From the NCBI RefSeq assembly GCF_000062885.1, contig NC_009142.1, positions 1,601,584 through 1,665,583 on the forward strand: DNA of 64,000 bases. Direction: 5' to 3'. The translations under genes and the position numbers were made by a program. Each line of letters starts with the position of its first letter. Position 1 is the stretch's first letter. The notes under the pieces were generated by a model. It saw only the letters and a list, made by a program, of their open reading frames with translations. It was not told the DNA's origin and ran no database searches. This document shows positions 1-9,253 of the stretch, piece by piece. This DNA is from Saccharopolyspora erythraea NRRL 2338. Lineage in GTDB: Bacteria; Actinomycetota; Actinomycetes; Mycobacteriales; Pseudonocardiaceae.

Positions 1-434
1 TGGTCGCCACCGGCGGCCTGGTGCACGGCGCCGACGTCGCGGCGGTGCTGTCGGCCGGCGCGGTGGCCGCCCAGCTCGGCACCGCGTTCCTGGTGTGCGA
101 AGAGGCCGGCACCCAGACGACCCAGCGGATGGCGATCGCGGCCGGCAACCGAGAGACCGCGCTGACCAGGGCTTTCAGTGGTCGTCCGGCGCGCGGGCTG
201 GTGAACCGGTTCCTCACCGAGCACAGCGACGACGCGCCCGCGGCCTACCCGCAGCTGCACAACCTGACCAAGCCGATGCGCGGCGCGGCGGGCAAGGCCG
301 GGGATCCCGAGGCCATGTCGCTGTGGGCGGGCCAGACCTACGCCCAGGCCCGCCCCACGACCGCGTCCGAGCTGGTGCGGTTGCTGACCGAGGAGGCCCG
401 CGAGGCGCTGGACTCGGCCCGGCGCCGGCTGTGA
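1..434 (+). CDS. nitronate monooxygenase family protein, C-terminal part
   Basis: Partial gene running in from the left edge; the reading frame is open from base 3 and ends with TGA at 432-434. The visible part begins with the ATGGL motif followed by a GADVAAVLSAGA stretch, the phosphate-binding end of the FMN TIM barrel in nitronate monooxygenases (2-nitropropane dioxygenase family). The tail SLWAGQTYAQARP is also typical of that family. Known family role: FMN-dependent oxidation of alkyl nitronates. The N-terminal half, including the catalytic His region, is outside the window, so the exact subfamily cannot be judged. Confidence 0.85.
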   Translation, partial: VATGGLVHGADVAAVLSAGAVAAQLGTAFLVCEEAGTQTTQRMAIAAGNRETALTRAFSGRPARGLVNRFLTEHSDDAPAAYPQLHNLTKPMRGAAGKAGDPEAMSLWAGQTYAQARPTTASELVRLLTEEAREALDSARRRL

Positions 435-476
435 GGTCGGGCGAAAAGCGCTTGCCCGCACGCCTCACCCAGCGGA

Positions 477-482
477 TACGTT
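477..482 (+). promoter_or_regulatory. -10-like element for a leaderless MOSC transcript
   Basis: TACGTT matches the TANNNT actinobacterial -10 pattern and lies 6 bases before the GTG at 489. No Shine-Dalgarno sequence sits between them. This spacing would place the transcript start at the start codon; prediction only. Confidence 0.35.
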
Positions 483-488
483 GACCAG

Positions 489-1118
489 GTGGGTTATGTG
501 GCTTCGGTGAACATCGCCGTGGTGCGGACCGGTTCCTGGACGGGACGCGTCGGGCGGAGCGGGATCGACAAGCGACCGTCTGACGAGCCGGTGAAGTTCA
601 CCGAGTCGGGAGTGCTCGGCGACACCGTGTGCGACGCCAAGCACCACGGCGCCTGGTACCAGGCCGCCTACGCGTTCGACACCGAGGACCTGGCGCACTG
701 GTCGCGGGAGATCGGCCGGGAGCTGGTGCCCGGCAACGCGGGCGAGAACCTGAGCATGTCCGGCTGCGACGTCAGCAACGCGGTCGTCGGCGAGCGGTGG
801 CGGATCGGCTCGGTCGTGCTCCGGGTGACCGGGCCGCGCAACCCGTGCAGCGTCTTCGCCGGGTTCTGGGACGTCAAGGGTCTGGTCAAGCGGTTCACCG
901 CGCACGGGCGTCCCGGTGCCTACCTGGCGGTGGAGGAGCCCGGGGTCGTCTCGGCGGGCGACACGCTGGAGGTGCTGTCCCGGCCGGAACACGGCGTGCG
1001 GGTGAGCGACGTCTTCGCGCTGTGCATGCAGCGGCGCAAGGAGCTCGCCGAACGCGTCGCCCCGGTGCTGCCGAACCTGCCGGAGAAGTGGCGGCAGCAG
1101 GTCGTCAAGGCGATGTGA
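489..1118 (+). CDS. MOSC domain-containing protein (YiiM-like)
   Basis: 209 residues. The MOSC (molybdenum cofactor sulfurase C-terminal) fold is recognised from the early GDTVCDAKHHG segment and the conserved RNPC motif near residue 120, whose cysteine is the invariant MOSC cysteine. Stand-alone MOSC proteins such as YiiM act on N-hydroxylated compounds with a molybdenum cofactor; that role is family knowledge. The C-terminal helix-rich part (LCMQRRKELAERV) is the usual 3-alpha extension of the YiiM type. GTG codons at 498 and 507 are alternative starts. It converges with the methyltransferase gene, leaving only 7 bases between stop codons. Confidence 0.85.
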   Translation: MGYVASVNIAVVRTGSWTGRVGRSGIDKRPSDEPVKFTESGVLGDTVCDAKHHGAWYQAAYAFDTEDLAHWSREIGRELVPGNAGENLSMSGCDVSNAVVGERWRIGSVVLRVTGPRNPCSVFAGFWDVKGLVKRFTAHGRPGAYLAVEEPGVVSAGDTLEVLSRPEHGVRVSDVFALCMQRRKELAERVAPVLPNLPEKWRQQVVKAM

Positions 1119-1125
1119 CAATGCC

Positions 1126-2130
1126 TCACGTGCCCGCGGCGCATTCGATGACGCAGTATCCGTTGTCCAGCCGGGCCACGCCGACCACGGCCAGCTTCGC
1201 CGCTGCGGCGATGCGGCGGGTGGCCTCGAGATCGCGCATCCGCCCGCCGACGTAGACCATCATCCGCAGGTCCATCTCGGTGTAGAGCTGCATGACGTCC
1301 GGGCCCGCGGTCAGCTCGACGACGAGCACCCGGCCGTGCGGCCCGGCGGCGTCGGCGCACCGCCGCAGGATGCGCACGGCGTCCTCGTCGCCCCAGTCGC
1401 CGAGGACGTCGCAGAGCACGAAGGCGTCCGCGGCCACCGGCAGCGGGTCGAAGAAGCTGGCCGCCACCGTCTCGATCCGCTCGTCGAGCCCGTGTTCCCG
1501 CAGGTGCCCGGCCGCCCGCAGCACGGGGGCGGTGAGATCCACGAGTATTCCGCGCAGCTCCGGATGCGCCCGCAGGATCTCGCCCAGCAGCACGCCCTCC
1601 CCGCCGCCGACGTCGGCGACCGCGCGGTAGCGGCCCCAGTCGTGGGCGGCCACCACGCCGGGTGCGATCGCCCTGGTCTTGGCCGCCATCAGGGCGTCGA
1701 AGGAGTCCGACAGCCGCGGGCTGTGCTCCAGGTCCTCCCAGAACGTGCGGCCGAACGCGGTCCGGTAGGCGACCTGGCGCCCCCGGACCTGTTCGATGAG
1801 CTCGACGAACGCCATGTCGGCGCGGCCGATGGCGCCGTCGAGGTCCAGCCACGCGCGGGCGCCGTGCGGTGCGTCGGACTGCATGGCGCGGGAAGTCTCG
1901 TTCGGCCCGAAGACACCGGGTTCGGGTTCCTCGAACACACCTTTGTGGACCAGGAAACGCAGCACCCGGCCGAGGGGGTCGGCGTCGGCGCGGCAGCTCC
2001 GCGCGAGTTCGGCGAGCGCGACCGGGCCGCCGCTGACGAGGTCGGCGATGCCGAGGGTGGCCGCGGTCCGCACCGCGAAGGGCGTGACCAGGTCGGCCAT
2101 CGCCAGCACATCCAGCGGCTCGGATGACAT
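1126..2130 (-). CDS. SAM-dependent O-methyltransferase (plant/polyketide type)
   Basis: 334 residues from the ATG at 2130; the open frame extends upstream but that part reads as non-coding. An N-terminal winged-helix dimerisation region (LAMADLVTPFAVRTAATLG) is followed by the SAM-binding motif VADVGGGEG. This two-domain layout is that of small-molecule O-methyltransferases of the DnrK/CrtF/caffeate type. The region DLRMMVYVGGRMRD near the C-terminus matches the substrate/catalytic segment, but the usual His base is not obvious. The substrate is unknown and there is no biosynthetic cluster around it. Confidence 0.85.
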   Translation of the reverse strand: MSSEPLDVLAMADLVTPFAVRTAATLGIADLVSGGPVALAELARSCRADADPLGRVLRFLVHKGVFEEPEPGVFGPNETSRAMQSDAPHGARAWLDLDGAIGRADMAFVELIEQVRGRQVAYRTAFGRTFWEDLEHSPRLSDSFDALMAAKTRAIAPGVVAAHDWGRYRAVADVGGGEGVLLGEILRAHPELRGILVDLTAPVLRAAGHLREHGLDERIETVAASFFDPLPVAADAFVLCDVLGDWGDEDAVRILRRCADAAGPHGRVLVVELTAGPDVMQLYTEMDLRMMVYVGGRMRDLEATRRIAAAAKLAVVGVARLDNGYCVIECAAGT

Positions 2131-2223
2131 GCCACGAGAGTAGCCAGGCGGCGTCGATCTCGCGGTGCGGCGCACTGCCGGTGACCGTCCACTGCGGACC
2201 GGGACGGCCACCGGCGGGCCTGG

Positions 2224-2748
2224 TCAGGGGCGCGATGGCGCCGGGCTGCTCGGCGGTTCGGCCGGGAAGCTCTGCGGCGGCTCGACGGGGAAGCTCGGCT
2301 CAGCCCCCGGTACCGGCGCCGGTTCCGCTCCCGGTGGCGGCACCGGCACCATCCCGGGAGGTGGCACGGGCACCGGTACCGCATCCGGCGGTGGCACCGG
2401 CACCGATGACTCGGGTGGCTGCGGTACCGGGACCGACGACGCGGGCGGCTGGGGTGCCGGCAACGAGGGCGGCGGCGGAACCGGTGCCGGGGTCGACGCC
2501 GGGGGCGGCTGCTCGAAGCCCTGCCGCGCGGGCTCGATGTCCTGCGTCCCGGCACCACCGGCGAACGCCGCGGCGCCGAAGACGACCCCGCCCACCACCG
2601 TCGACAGTCCGGCCACGGTGACCGCCCAGCGGGCGCGGAGCTTGCGGCGGCCCTGGCGGACGATCTCCTCCCGCCGGATGTCGAGCTCGGGCTCCGGCCC
2701 GACGGCTCTGTTCAGCATGTCGCGGATCTCCTCGTCGTCCCAGTTCAT
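2224..2748 (-). CDS. proline-rich single-pass membrane protein, probable partner of the ECF sigma factor
   Basis: 174 residues from the ATG at 2748, which overlaps the sigma factor stop by four bases (ATGA), so translation is coupled. Layout: acidic N-terminus (NWDDEEIRDMLNRAV), basic stretch, one membrane segment (about 50-70), then about 100 residues dominated by Pro and repeated PVP/PPP units, probably outside the membrane and able to span the wall. A small cytoplasmic N-terminus, one helix and an external tail in an ECF operon suggest an anti-sigma or sensor role. No anti-sigma zinc motif is seen, so this is inferred from position. Confidence 0.7.
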   Translation of the reverse strand: MNWDDEEIRDMLNRAVGPEPELDIRREEIVRQGRRKLRARWAVTVAGLSTVVGGVVFGAAAFAGGAGTQDIEPARQGFEQPPPASTPAPVPPPPSLPAPQPPASSVPVPQPPESSVPVPPPDAVPVPVPPPGMVPVPPPGAEPAPVPGAEPSFPVEPPQSFPAEPPSSPAPSRP

Positions 2749-3251
2749 CGGTACCCCCCTGTCGCGGGTTGGGCGGAGCCGAGCAGCTTGCGCAGAGCGG
2801 CCAGCCCGCGTGCGGTCTGGCTCTTCACCGTCCCCGTGCTGCACCCGAGCAGTTGCGCGGTCGCCTCCACGGACTGGTCCTCCCAGTACCGCAGCACCAC
2901 CGCGGCCCGCTGCCCGGGCGGCAGCGCCGCCAGGGCGTTGCGCAGGTCGACGGTCTCGCCGACGTCGTGGGCCGGGGTGCCGTGCTCGGGGACCTCCGGC
3001 AGCGCCGTCTCGCGCTTGCGGAAGCCCCGCCTGGACTCGTCGATCGCGCTGCGCACCAGCACCTGCCGCGCGTAGGCGTCGACGGTGCCGCCGCGGTTGA
3101 TCCGGGGCCAGGCCACGTAGATCTTGGTCAACGCGGTCTGGACCAGGTCCTCGGCCCGGTGCCAGTCGCCGCACAGCAGGTACGCGGTGCGGCGCATGCT
3201 CACCACCCGGGCGTCGAAGTACTCGGCGAACTCCTCGTCACGCTGTTTCAA
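2745..3251 (-). CDS. ECF RNA polymerase sigma factor, SigE-family type
   Basis: 168 residues. Region 2 is near residues 10-75 (FDARVVSMRRTAYLLCGDWHRAEDLVQTALTK, read in parts) and region 4 near 105-155 with the helix-turn-helix SVEATAQLLGCSTGTVKS. The start is a TTG with a strong GGGAGGGGG ribosome site about six bases upstream; the next candidates (GTG, then ATG at residue 19) would cut into region 2. It is the first gene of a two-gene unit with the proline-rich membrane protein, whose start overlaps its stop. Confidence 0.9.
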   Translation of the reverse strand: MKQRDEEFAEYFDARVVSMRRTAYLLCGDWHRAEDLVQTALTKIYVAWPRINRGGTVDAYARQVLVRSAIDESRRGFRKRETALPEVPEHGTPAHDVGETVDLRNALAALPPGQRAAVVLRYWEDQSVEATAQLLGCSTGTVKSQTARGLAALRKLLGSAQPATGGYR

Positions 3252-3385
3252 GCCTCGCCCCCTCCCGTCGGCCGGTAATACGGGTCCGGGCGGCCGGGAG
3301 GTTGTCGGGCCGGCTCGGAATTCTTCCGCCGACCCGGGCGGCCGGTGCCGCCGTCAGGCTCCCGGCCGTTGCCGGGCCAGCCCGG

Positions 3386-3829
3386 TCACAGGCCGTAAAC
3401 CCCGTCGGTGACGGCCCGGGGCGCGCCGGGGCTGCCCTGGGTGACGTCCCAGGTCCAGAACTCGACGACGTTGTGGTCCGGGTCGGCGACGTAGGCCGAC
3501 CGCGCGTTGCCCGGTCCGAACTCCACCTCGTCGACCACACCTCCGCGCGAACGGACGCCCTCGACGACCGCGTCGTAGTCCTCGGCCGCCACCGACAACG
3601 CGTAGTGCACGTGGACTCCGCCCCGCGCCCGGGAGATCCCGAGCGCGGGCTTCCACAGGCCGATCCGCGTGCCGCCGGCGAGGACCCAGACGGCCTCCCG
3701 GCCGCGGAAGACCTCCCCCTCCCAGCGGTCGATCACCGGGAAGCCGAGGACCTCGGTGTAGAAGCGCTCGGCAGCTTCGAGGTCCGCTACCTCCAGGACC
3801 AGTTCGTTGACGCCCGCCGTACGAGTCAT
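3386..3829 (-). CDS. VOC (glyoxalase/dioxygenase superfamily) protein
   Basis: 147 residues, one vicinal-oxygen-chelate module: beta-alpha-beta start GVNELVLEVADLEAAERFY, central HVHYALSV, and the C-terminal ADPDHNVVEFW with the conserved metal-ligand Glu. Only the central His and terminal Glu look like metal ligands; the usual N-terminal His is replaced in VNELVLEV, so the substrate class (glyoxalase, dioxygenase or antibiotic-binding) is open. ATG at 3829 is preceded by AGGAG. A palindromic site directly upstream indicates dedicated regulation, although no regulator gene is adjacent. Confidence 0.8.
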   Translation of the reverse strand: MTRTAGVNELVLEVADLEAAERFYTEVLGFPVIDRWEGEVFRGREAVWVLAGGTRIGLWKPALGISRARGGVHVHYALSVAAEDYDAVVEGVRSRGGVVDEVEFGPGNARSAYVADPDHNVVEFWTWDVTQGSPGAPRAVTDGVYGL

Positions 3830-3838
3830 CGCAATTCT

Positions 3839-3862
3839 CCTATATAGGTAGTTGACTATATA
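3839..3862. promoter_or_regulatory. palindromic operator upstream of the VOC gene
   Basis: Two nested palindromes in an AT-rich patch: CCTATATAGG (3839-3848) is a perfect 10-bp palindrome, and TATATAG (3841-3847) pairs with CTATATA (3856-3862) across 8 bases. The site overlaps the ribosome-binding region of the VOC gene (start at 3829), so a bound MarR-, TetR- or PadR-type repressor would block expression. Which regulator binds is unknown. Confidence 0.55.
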
Positions 3863-3974
3863 CGGTGAACCTAGCCGCTCTTGATCGACTCGGCAACGGC
3901 TCGCGTTCCCGCGCGGGTGAATCGGCGGGGCGCATGCGCCGCCCGGAGGGGCATCATGTGACGTAGGACACCTG

Positions 3975-4003
3975 TTGCGATGGCTCGGAATCCGGGAAAG
4001 ATT
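3975..4003 (+). promoter_or_regulatory. candidate promoter of mmsA
   Basis: TTGCGA (3975-3980), a 17-base spacer and AAGATT (3998-4003) give a reasonable -35/-10 pair, leaving about a 58-base untranslated leader before the mmsA ATG at 4068. Pattern match only. Confidence 0.3.
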
Positions 4004-4067
4004 GGAGTACAAAAGGTTTGGCTTCCGAGTATCTGGAAGTGACGGCGGGCGAAGGGTGCGTTGCGTT

Positions 4068-5567
<1,500 letters not shown>

Positions 5568-5568
5568 C

Positions 5569-5711
5569 TTGAAGCTCCAGATGGAGCTTCAAGCGGCAGC
5601 GCCATCCGGCCGGAGGCCGGATGAGAGGCAAGCGGATGCGCGGCCTGCGGGCATCACCGGCTGCGCATCCGCCCGATCACTCTCGCGGGCGGCCTCGAAC
5701 AGGCCGCTCGC
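5569..5711. terminator. run of four inverted repeats after mmsA
   Basis: Four consecutive hairpins: TTGAAGCTCC/GGAGCTTCAA (5569-5578, 5583-5592), CATCCGGCC/GGCCGGATG (5603-5611, 5615-5623), GCGGATGCGC/GCGCATCCGC (5632-5641, 5663-5672) and GCGGGCGGCCT/AGGCCGCTCGC (5685-5695, 5701-5711, one mismatch). The first starts two bases after the mmsA stop. None has a T tract. They probably terminate or stabilise the mmsA message ahead of the next gene. Confidence 0.6.
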
Positions 5712-5784
5712 CAACCACTGCGCGGCAGGCCCACCGGCCGTGCCGCCGATCCGGGCCGCGACACCGCCCGGGGAGGGAGGAGAC

Positions 5785-6954
5785 GTGTCGGTCACGGCAT
5801 CCGCACCGGCCTCGCCTTTCGAGCCGACCGAGGACCAGCGGACCATCCAGGAGACCGTCCTGGAGTTCGCCGCCGAGCGGCTCGCGCCCAACGCCGTCGA
5901 GTGGGACCAGCAGAAGCACTTCCCGGTCGACGTGCTGCGCGAGGCGGGCACCCTGGGTCTCGGCGGCGTCTACGTCGACGAGCTGGTGGGCGGCAGCGGG
6001 CTCAGCAGGTTCGACTCGGTGCTGATCTTCGAGGCGCTGGCCACCGGCGATCCGTCGATCGCCGCCTACGTCTCCATCCACAACATGGTCGCCGGGATGA
6101 TCGACCGCTTCGGCGACGACGAGCAGCGCCGCCGCTGGCTGCCCGCGATGTGCTCGATGGAGCGCCTGGGCAGCTACTGCCTGACCGAGCCGGAGGCCGG
6201 GTCCGACGCCGCGGCGCTGCAGACCCGCGCGGTCCGCGACGGCGACCACTACGTGCTCGACGGCGTCAAGCAGTTCATCTCCGGCGGCGGCAACTCCGAT
6301 GTCTACGTCGTGATGGCCAGGACCGGCGAGCCGGGGCCGAAGGGCATCTCCACCTTCGTCGTGGAGGGCGACACGCCCGGGCTGTCGTTCGGTCCGAACG
6401 AGAAGAAGATGGGCTGGAACGCCCAGCCGACGCGCCAGGTCGTCTTCCAGGGCGTGCGGGTGCCCGCCACGCACCGGCTCGGCGAGGAGGGCATCGGCTT
6501 CCGGATCGCCATGGCCGGGCTGGACGGCGGCAGGCTCAGCATCGCCGCGTGTTCGCTGGGCGGCGGCCGGGCCGCGCTGGACAAGAGCCTCGGCTACGTG
6601 CACGAGCGCAGCGCGTTCGGCTCCAAGCTCAGCGACTTCCAGGTGCTGCGGTTCAAGCTCGCCGACATGGCCACCGAGCTGGAGGCGGCGCGGATGCTGC
6701 TCTGGCGCGCGGCCTGGGCGCTGGACGTGAAGGACCCTTCGGCCACCAGGCTGTGCGCGATGGCGAAGCGGCTGGCCACCGACGCGGGTTTCGCGGTGGC
6801 CAACGAGGCGCTTCAGATCCACGGTGGTTACGGATACCTTGCCGAGTACGGCCTGGAGAAGATCGTCCGCGACCTGCGGGTGCATCAGATCCTGGAAGGT
6901 ACCAACGAGATCATGCGGCTGATCATCTCCCGCGGACTGCTGGAGGCCACGTGA
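5785..6954 (+). CDS. acyl-CoA dehydrogenase, probable isobutyryl-CoA dehydrogenase
   Basis: 389 residues, normal length. FAD flavoenzyme oxidising a short branched acyl-CoA; the neighbours (mmsA, hydroxyisobutyryl-CoA hydrolase, mmsB) point to isobutyryl-CoA from valine. Motifs: CLTEPEAGSDAAAL (FAD/acyl-CoA loop), the GYGYLAEY stretch, and QILEGTNEIMR at the C-terminus with the EGTNE catalytic-region glutamate. The GTG at 5785 is chosen because a strong GGAGGGAGGAG site lies just upstream; the frame is open to 5569 but that stretch is the hairpin array. Its stop overlaps a small GTG-initiated ORF. Confidence 0.9.
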   Translation: MSVTASAPASPFEPTEDQRTIQETVLEFAAERLAPNAVEWDQQKHFPVDVLREAGTLGLGGVYVDELVGGSGLSRFDSVLIFEALATGDPSIAAYVSIHNMVAGMIDRFGDDEQRRRWLPAMCSMERLGSYCLTEPEAGSDAAALQTRAVRDGDHYVLDGVKQFISGGGNSDVYVVMARTGEPGPKGISTFVVEGDTPGLSFGPNEKKMGWNAQPTRQVVFQGVRVPATHRLGEEGIGFRIAMAGLDGGRLSIAACSLGGGRAALDKSLGYVHERSAFGSKLSDFQVLRFKLADMATELEAARMLLWRAAWALDVKDPSATRLCAMAKRLATDAGFAVANEALQIHGGYGYLAEYGLEKIVRDLRVHQILEGTNEIMRLIISRGLLEAT

Positions 6955-7076
6955 GCGGCGAGTGCTCGCAGGCGCCCGCGGCGCCCTCCGGCGGCGGCGC
7001 GGTCGTCACGAGCGCCGCGCTCGGGCGCGTCCGCGGACGACGGGTGTCCCGCAAGGAACTGGAGTCGGCATCATGA
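6951..7076 (+). CDS. 41-codon ORF bridging two valine genes
   Basis: A short frame starts with GTG at 6951, overlapping the acyl-CoA dehydrogenase stop as GTGA, and ends with TGA at 7074-7076, overlapping the next ATG (7073) as ATGA. The peptide begins SGECSQAP and ends SRKELESAS; no domain or membrane segment is seen. The double overlap would let ribosomes pass from one enzyme gene to the next. It may be a coupling device, a small protein, or chance. Confidence 0.35.
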   Translation: MSGECSQAPAAPSGGGAVVTSAALGRVRGRRVSRKELESAS

Positions 7077-8113
7077 CAGCTTCGCCCGAGATCCTGGTCA
7101 GCGAACAGGGTGCGCTCGGACGGATCACACTCAACCGCCCGAAGGCGCTTAACGCCCTGACCCTGGGCATGGTGCGCACGATGAGCGAGACGTTGTGCCG
7201 GTGGCGCGACGCCGAGCACATCGAGGCGGTCCTGATCGACGGGGCGGGGGAGCGCGGGCTTTGCGCGGGCGGCGACATCCGCGCCCTCTACGACGCGGCC
7301 AAGGCGGGTGACGAGGAGTTCCCCGCGACGTTCTGGGCCGAGGAGTACCGGCTGAACTCCGCGCTGGCGCGCTACCCGAAGCCGGTCGTGGGCCTGATGG
7401 ACGGCATCACCATGGGCGGTGGCGTCGGTGTCACCGCGCACGGTTCGCACCGCGTGGTGACCGAGCGCTCCAAGATCGGCATGCCGGAGGTCGGCATCGG
7501 CTTCGTGCCCGACGTCGGCGGCACCTACCTGCTGTCCCGCGCGCCGGGTGAACTGGGCACGCACATGGCGCTGACCGGTGCGCCCGTAACCGGTGCCGAC
7601 GCGGTCCTGGCGGGCTTCGCCGACCACCACGTCGACAGCTCCCGGCTGGGCGAGCTGGTCGAGGGGCTGGCCGGAGGCGCGGTGGACCAGGTGCTCGGGG
7701 AGCTCTCGCAGCAGCCGCCGCAGGCGCCGCTGGAGGCCGAGCGCGAGTGGATCGACGCGGCGTACTCCGCCGAAACCGTCGAGGAGATCCTGCGGCGGCT
7801 GCGGGAACGTCCGGAGGAGGCGGCGCGGACCGCGGCCGAGACCATCCAGACCAAGTCGCCGACGTCGCTGAAGGTCACACTGCGGTCGTTGCGCACCGGC
7901 TTCAGCTCGCTCGAACAGGCCCTCGACCAGGAGTTCCGGGTGTCGATGGCCTGCATCCTGATCGGCGACCTGGTCGAGGGCGTGCGGGCGACGCTGGTGG
8001 ACAAGGACCGCGACCCGAAGTGGTCGCCGGCGTGGCTCGACGAGGTCGACGGCGCGCTGGTGGAGAAGTTCTTCGAGCCGAGGGGCGCCGGGGAGCTCGG
8101 GCTCGACGGCTGA
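7073..8113 (+). CDS. 3-hydroxyisobutyryl-CoA hydrolase (enoyl-CoA hydratase/isomerase family)
   Basis: 346 residues, longer than the about 260 of ordinary enoyl-CoA hydratases and matching the hydrolase (HIBCH) type. Crotonase-fold motifs: LCAGGDIRALYDAA (oxyanion hole), GITMGGGVGV (second oxyanion segment) and MPEVGIGFVPDVGG with the catalytic Glu. The alpha-helical C-terminal part containing EFRVSMACI is characteristic of HIBCH. It hydrolyses 3-hydroxyisobutyryl-CoA to free acid, the substrate of the next gene, mmsB. The ATG at 7073 has a weak GGAGT site; the longer frame from 6962 covers the bridging ORF. Confidence 0.9.
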   Translation: MTASPEILVSEQGALGRITLNRPKALNALTLGMVRTMSETLCRWRDAEHIEAVLIDGAGERGLCAGGDIRALYDAAKAGDEEFPATFWAEEYRLNSALARYPKPVVGLMDGITMGGGVGVTAHGSHRVVTERSKIGMPEVGIGFVPDVGGTYLLSRAPGELGTHMALTGAPVTGADAVLAGFADHHVDSSRLGELVEGLAGGAVDQVLGELSQQPPQAPLEAEREWIDAAYSAETVEEILRRLRERPEEAARTAAETIQTKSPTSLKVTLRSLRTGFSSLEQALDQEFRVSMACILIGDLVEGVRATLVDKDRDPKWSPAWLDEVDGALVEKFFEPRGAGELGLDG

Positions 8114-8134
8114 GCCGTCGGCGCCAGGAGAAGC

Positions 8135-8156
8135 GGACCGGGCGCCCGCCCGGTCC
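8135..8156 (+). terminator. intercistronic hairpin between the hydrolase and mmsB
   Basis: GGACCGGGC (8135-8143), loop GCCC, GCCCGGTCC (8148-8156): a perfect 9-bp stem in the 90-base gap, no T tract. It may reduce read-through or protect the upstream message. Confidence 0.5.
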
Positions 8157-8203
8157 GGGCGGTGTGTGCCGGCGGTGCTGGCTGAGTGGTGCTGGAAGGG
8201 GAC

Positions 8204-9097
8204 ATGACAATGGCTGTCATCGGTTTCATCGGACTCGGCCACATGGGCGGGCCGATGTCGGCGAACCTGGTCAAGGGAGGCCACGAGGTCCGCGGCTTCG
8301 ACCTGGTGCCGGCAGCGCTGGAGGCCGCCGAGGCCACCGGCGTCACGCCCGCGGGCTCGATCGCCGAGGCCGTGGCCGGGGCCGACGCGGTGATCACGAT
8401 GCTGCCCGGCGGCAAGCAGCTGCTGGAGTGCTACGACCAGGTGCTCGGCGCCGCCTCGCCGGAGACGCTGCTGATCGACTCGTCCACGGTCGACGTGGCC
8501 GACGCGAGGAAGGCCCACGAGCGGGCCGCCGAGGCCGGGTTCGGCTCGGTCGACGCCCCGGTCTCCGGCGGTACCGCGGGTGCCGAGGCGGGCACGCTGA
8601 CGTTCATGGTCGGCGGCACCGAGGAGAACTACAACCGCGCCCAGCCGGTTCTTGAGCCGATGGCGCGCAAGGTGATCCACTGCGGCGGTCCGGGCAACGG
8701 CCAGGTCACCAAGATGTGCAACAACCTCGTCCTGGGCGCGTCGATGATCGCCGTGAGCGAGGCGTTCGTGCTGGGCGAGCGGCTCGGGGTGTCCCACCAG
8801 GCGCTCTACGACGTGGTGTCGATCTCCACCGGCCAGTGCTGGTCGCTGACCACCAACTGCCCGGTGCCCGGGCTGGTGGAGACCAGCAGGGCCAACCACG
8901 ACTACGAGCCGGGCTTCGCCGCCGCGCTGATGCTCAAGGACCTCAAGCTGGCGGCCTCGGCGGCGGAGCAGAGCGGGACCGACGCCGCGATCGGCCGCCT
9001 GGCCACGGAGCTCTACCAGCGGTTCAACGACGAGGGCGGCGCGGGCTTCGACTTCGGCGCGATCATCAAGTCGGTCCGCGAGCACTCCGGTCACTGA
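8204..9097 (+). CDS. mmsB: 3-hydroxyisobutyrate dehydrogenase
   Basis: 297 residues, normal length for the beta-hydroxyacid dehydrogenase family. The Rossmann fingerprint FIGLGHMGGPM sits at the N-terminus, the substrate motif VDAPVSGGTAGAEAG in the middle, and the catalytic Lys170 in GQVTKMCNN. It converts 3-hydroxyisobutyrate to methylmalonate semialdehyde with NAD, feeding MmsA, so the cluster covers isobutyryl-CoA to propionyl-CoA apart from the hydratase step. GGAAGGGG precedes the ATG at 8204; a second ATG at 8210 is also possible. A strong hairpin follows the stop. Confidence 0.93.
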   Translation: MTMAVIGFIGLGHMGGPMSANLVKGGHEVRGFDLVPAALEAAEATGVTPAGSIAEAVAGADAVITMLPGGKQLLECYDQVLGAASPETLLIDSSTVDVADARKAHERAAEAGFGSVDAPVSGGTAGAEAGTLTFMVGGTEENYNRAQPVLEPMARKVIHCGGPGNGQVTKMCNNLVLGASMIAVSEAFVLGERLGVSHQALYDVVSISTGQCWSLTTNCPVPGLVETSRANHDYEPGFAAALMLKDLKLAASAAEQSGTDAAIGRLATELYQRFNDEGGAGFDFGAIIKSVREHSGH

Positions 9098-9101
9098 CCC
9101 A

Positions 9102-9138
9102 CCGCGCCCCTGTCCGGTGCCGCCGGGCAGGGGCGCGG
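9102..9138 (+). terminator. terminator hairpin of the valine cluster
   Basis: CCGCGCCCCTG (9102-9112) and CAGGGGCGCGG (9128-9138) form a perfect 11-bp stem with a 15-base loop, five bases after the mmsB stop. There is no T tract, as is common in actinomycetes. Confidence 0.65.
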
Positions 9139-9253
9139 CGCCGTCCGGGGTCCGGCTGGCGGTGCGTGCACGTGACACGTGTGGGTGACGCGCGCTGCCT
9201 CACCCGGGGTGCCGAACGCGACGCCGGTGCCGGGCGTACGCTTGCGCTCCGTG

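Noticed and set aside
5901-7076. 391-codon frame ending at the bridging ORF
   Set aside because: Almost all of it is an out-of-frame reading of the acyl-CoA dehydrogenase; only the last 41 codons from GTG 6951 are worth considering.
9169-9181. Double CACGTG site upstream of the small membrane gene
   Set aside because: CACGTG is a frequent 6-mer in GC-rich DNA and no matching bacterial regulator is implied; kept only as a note.
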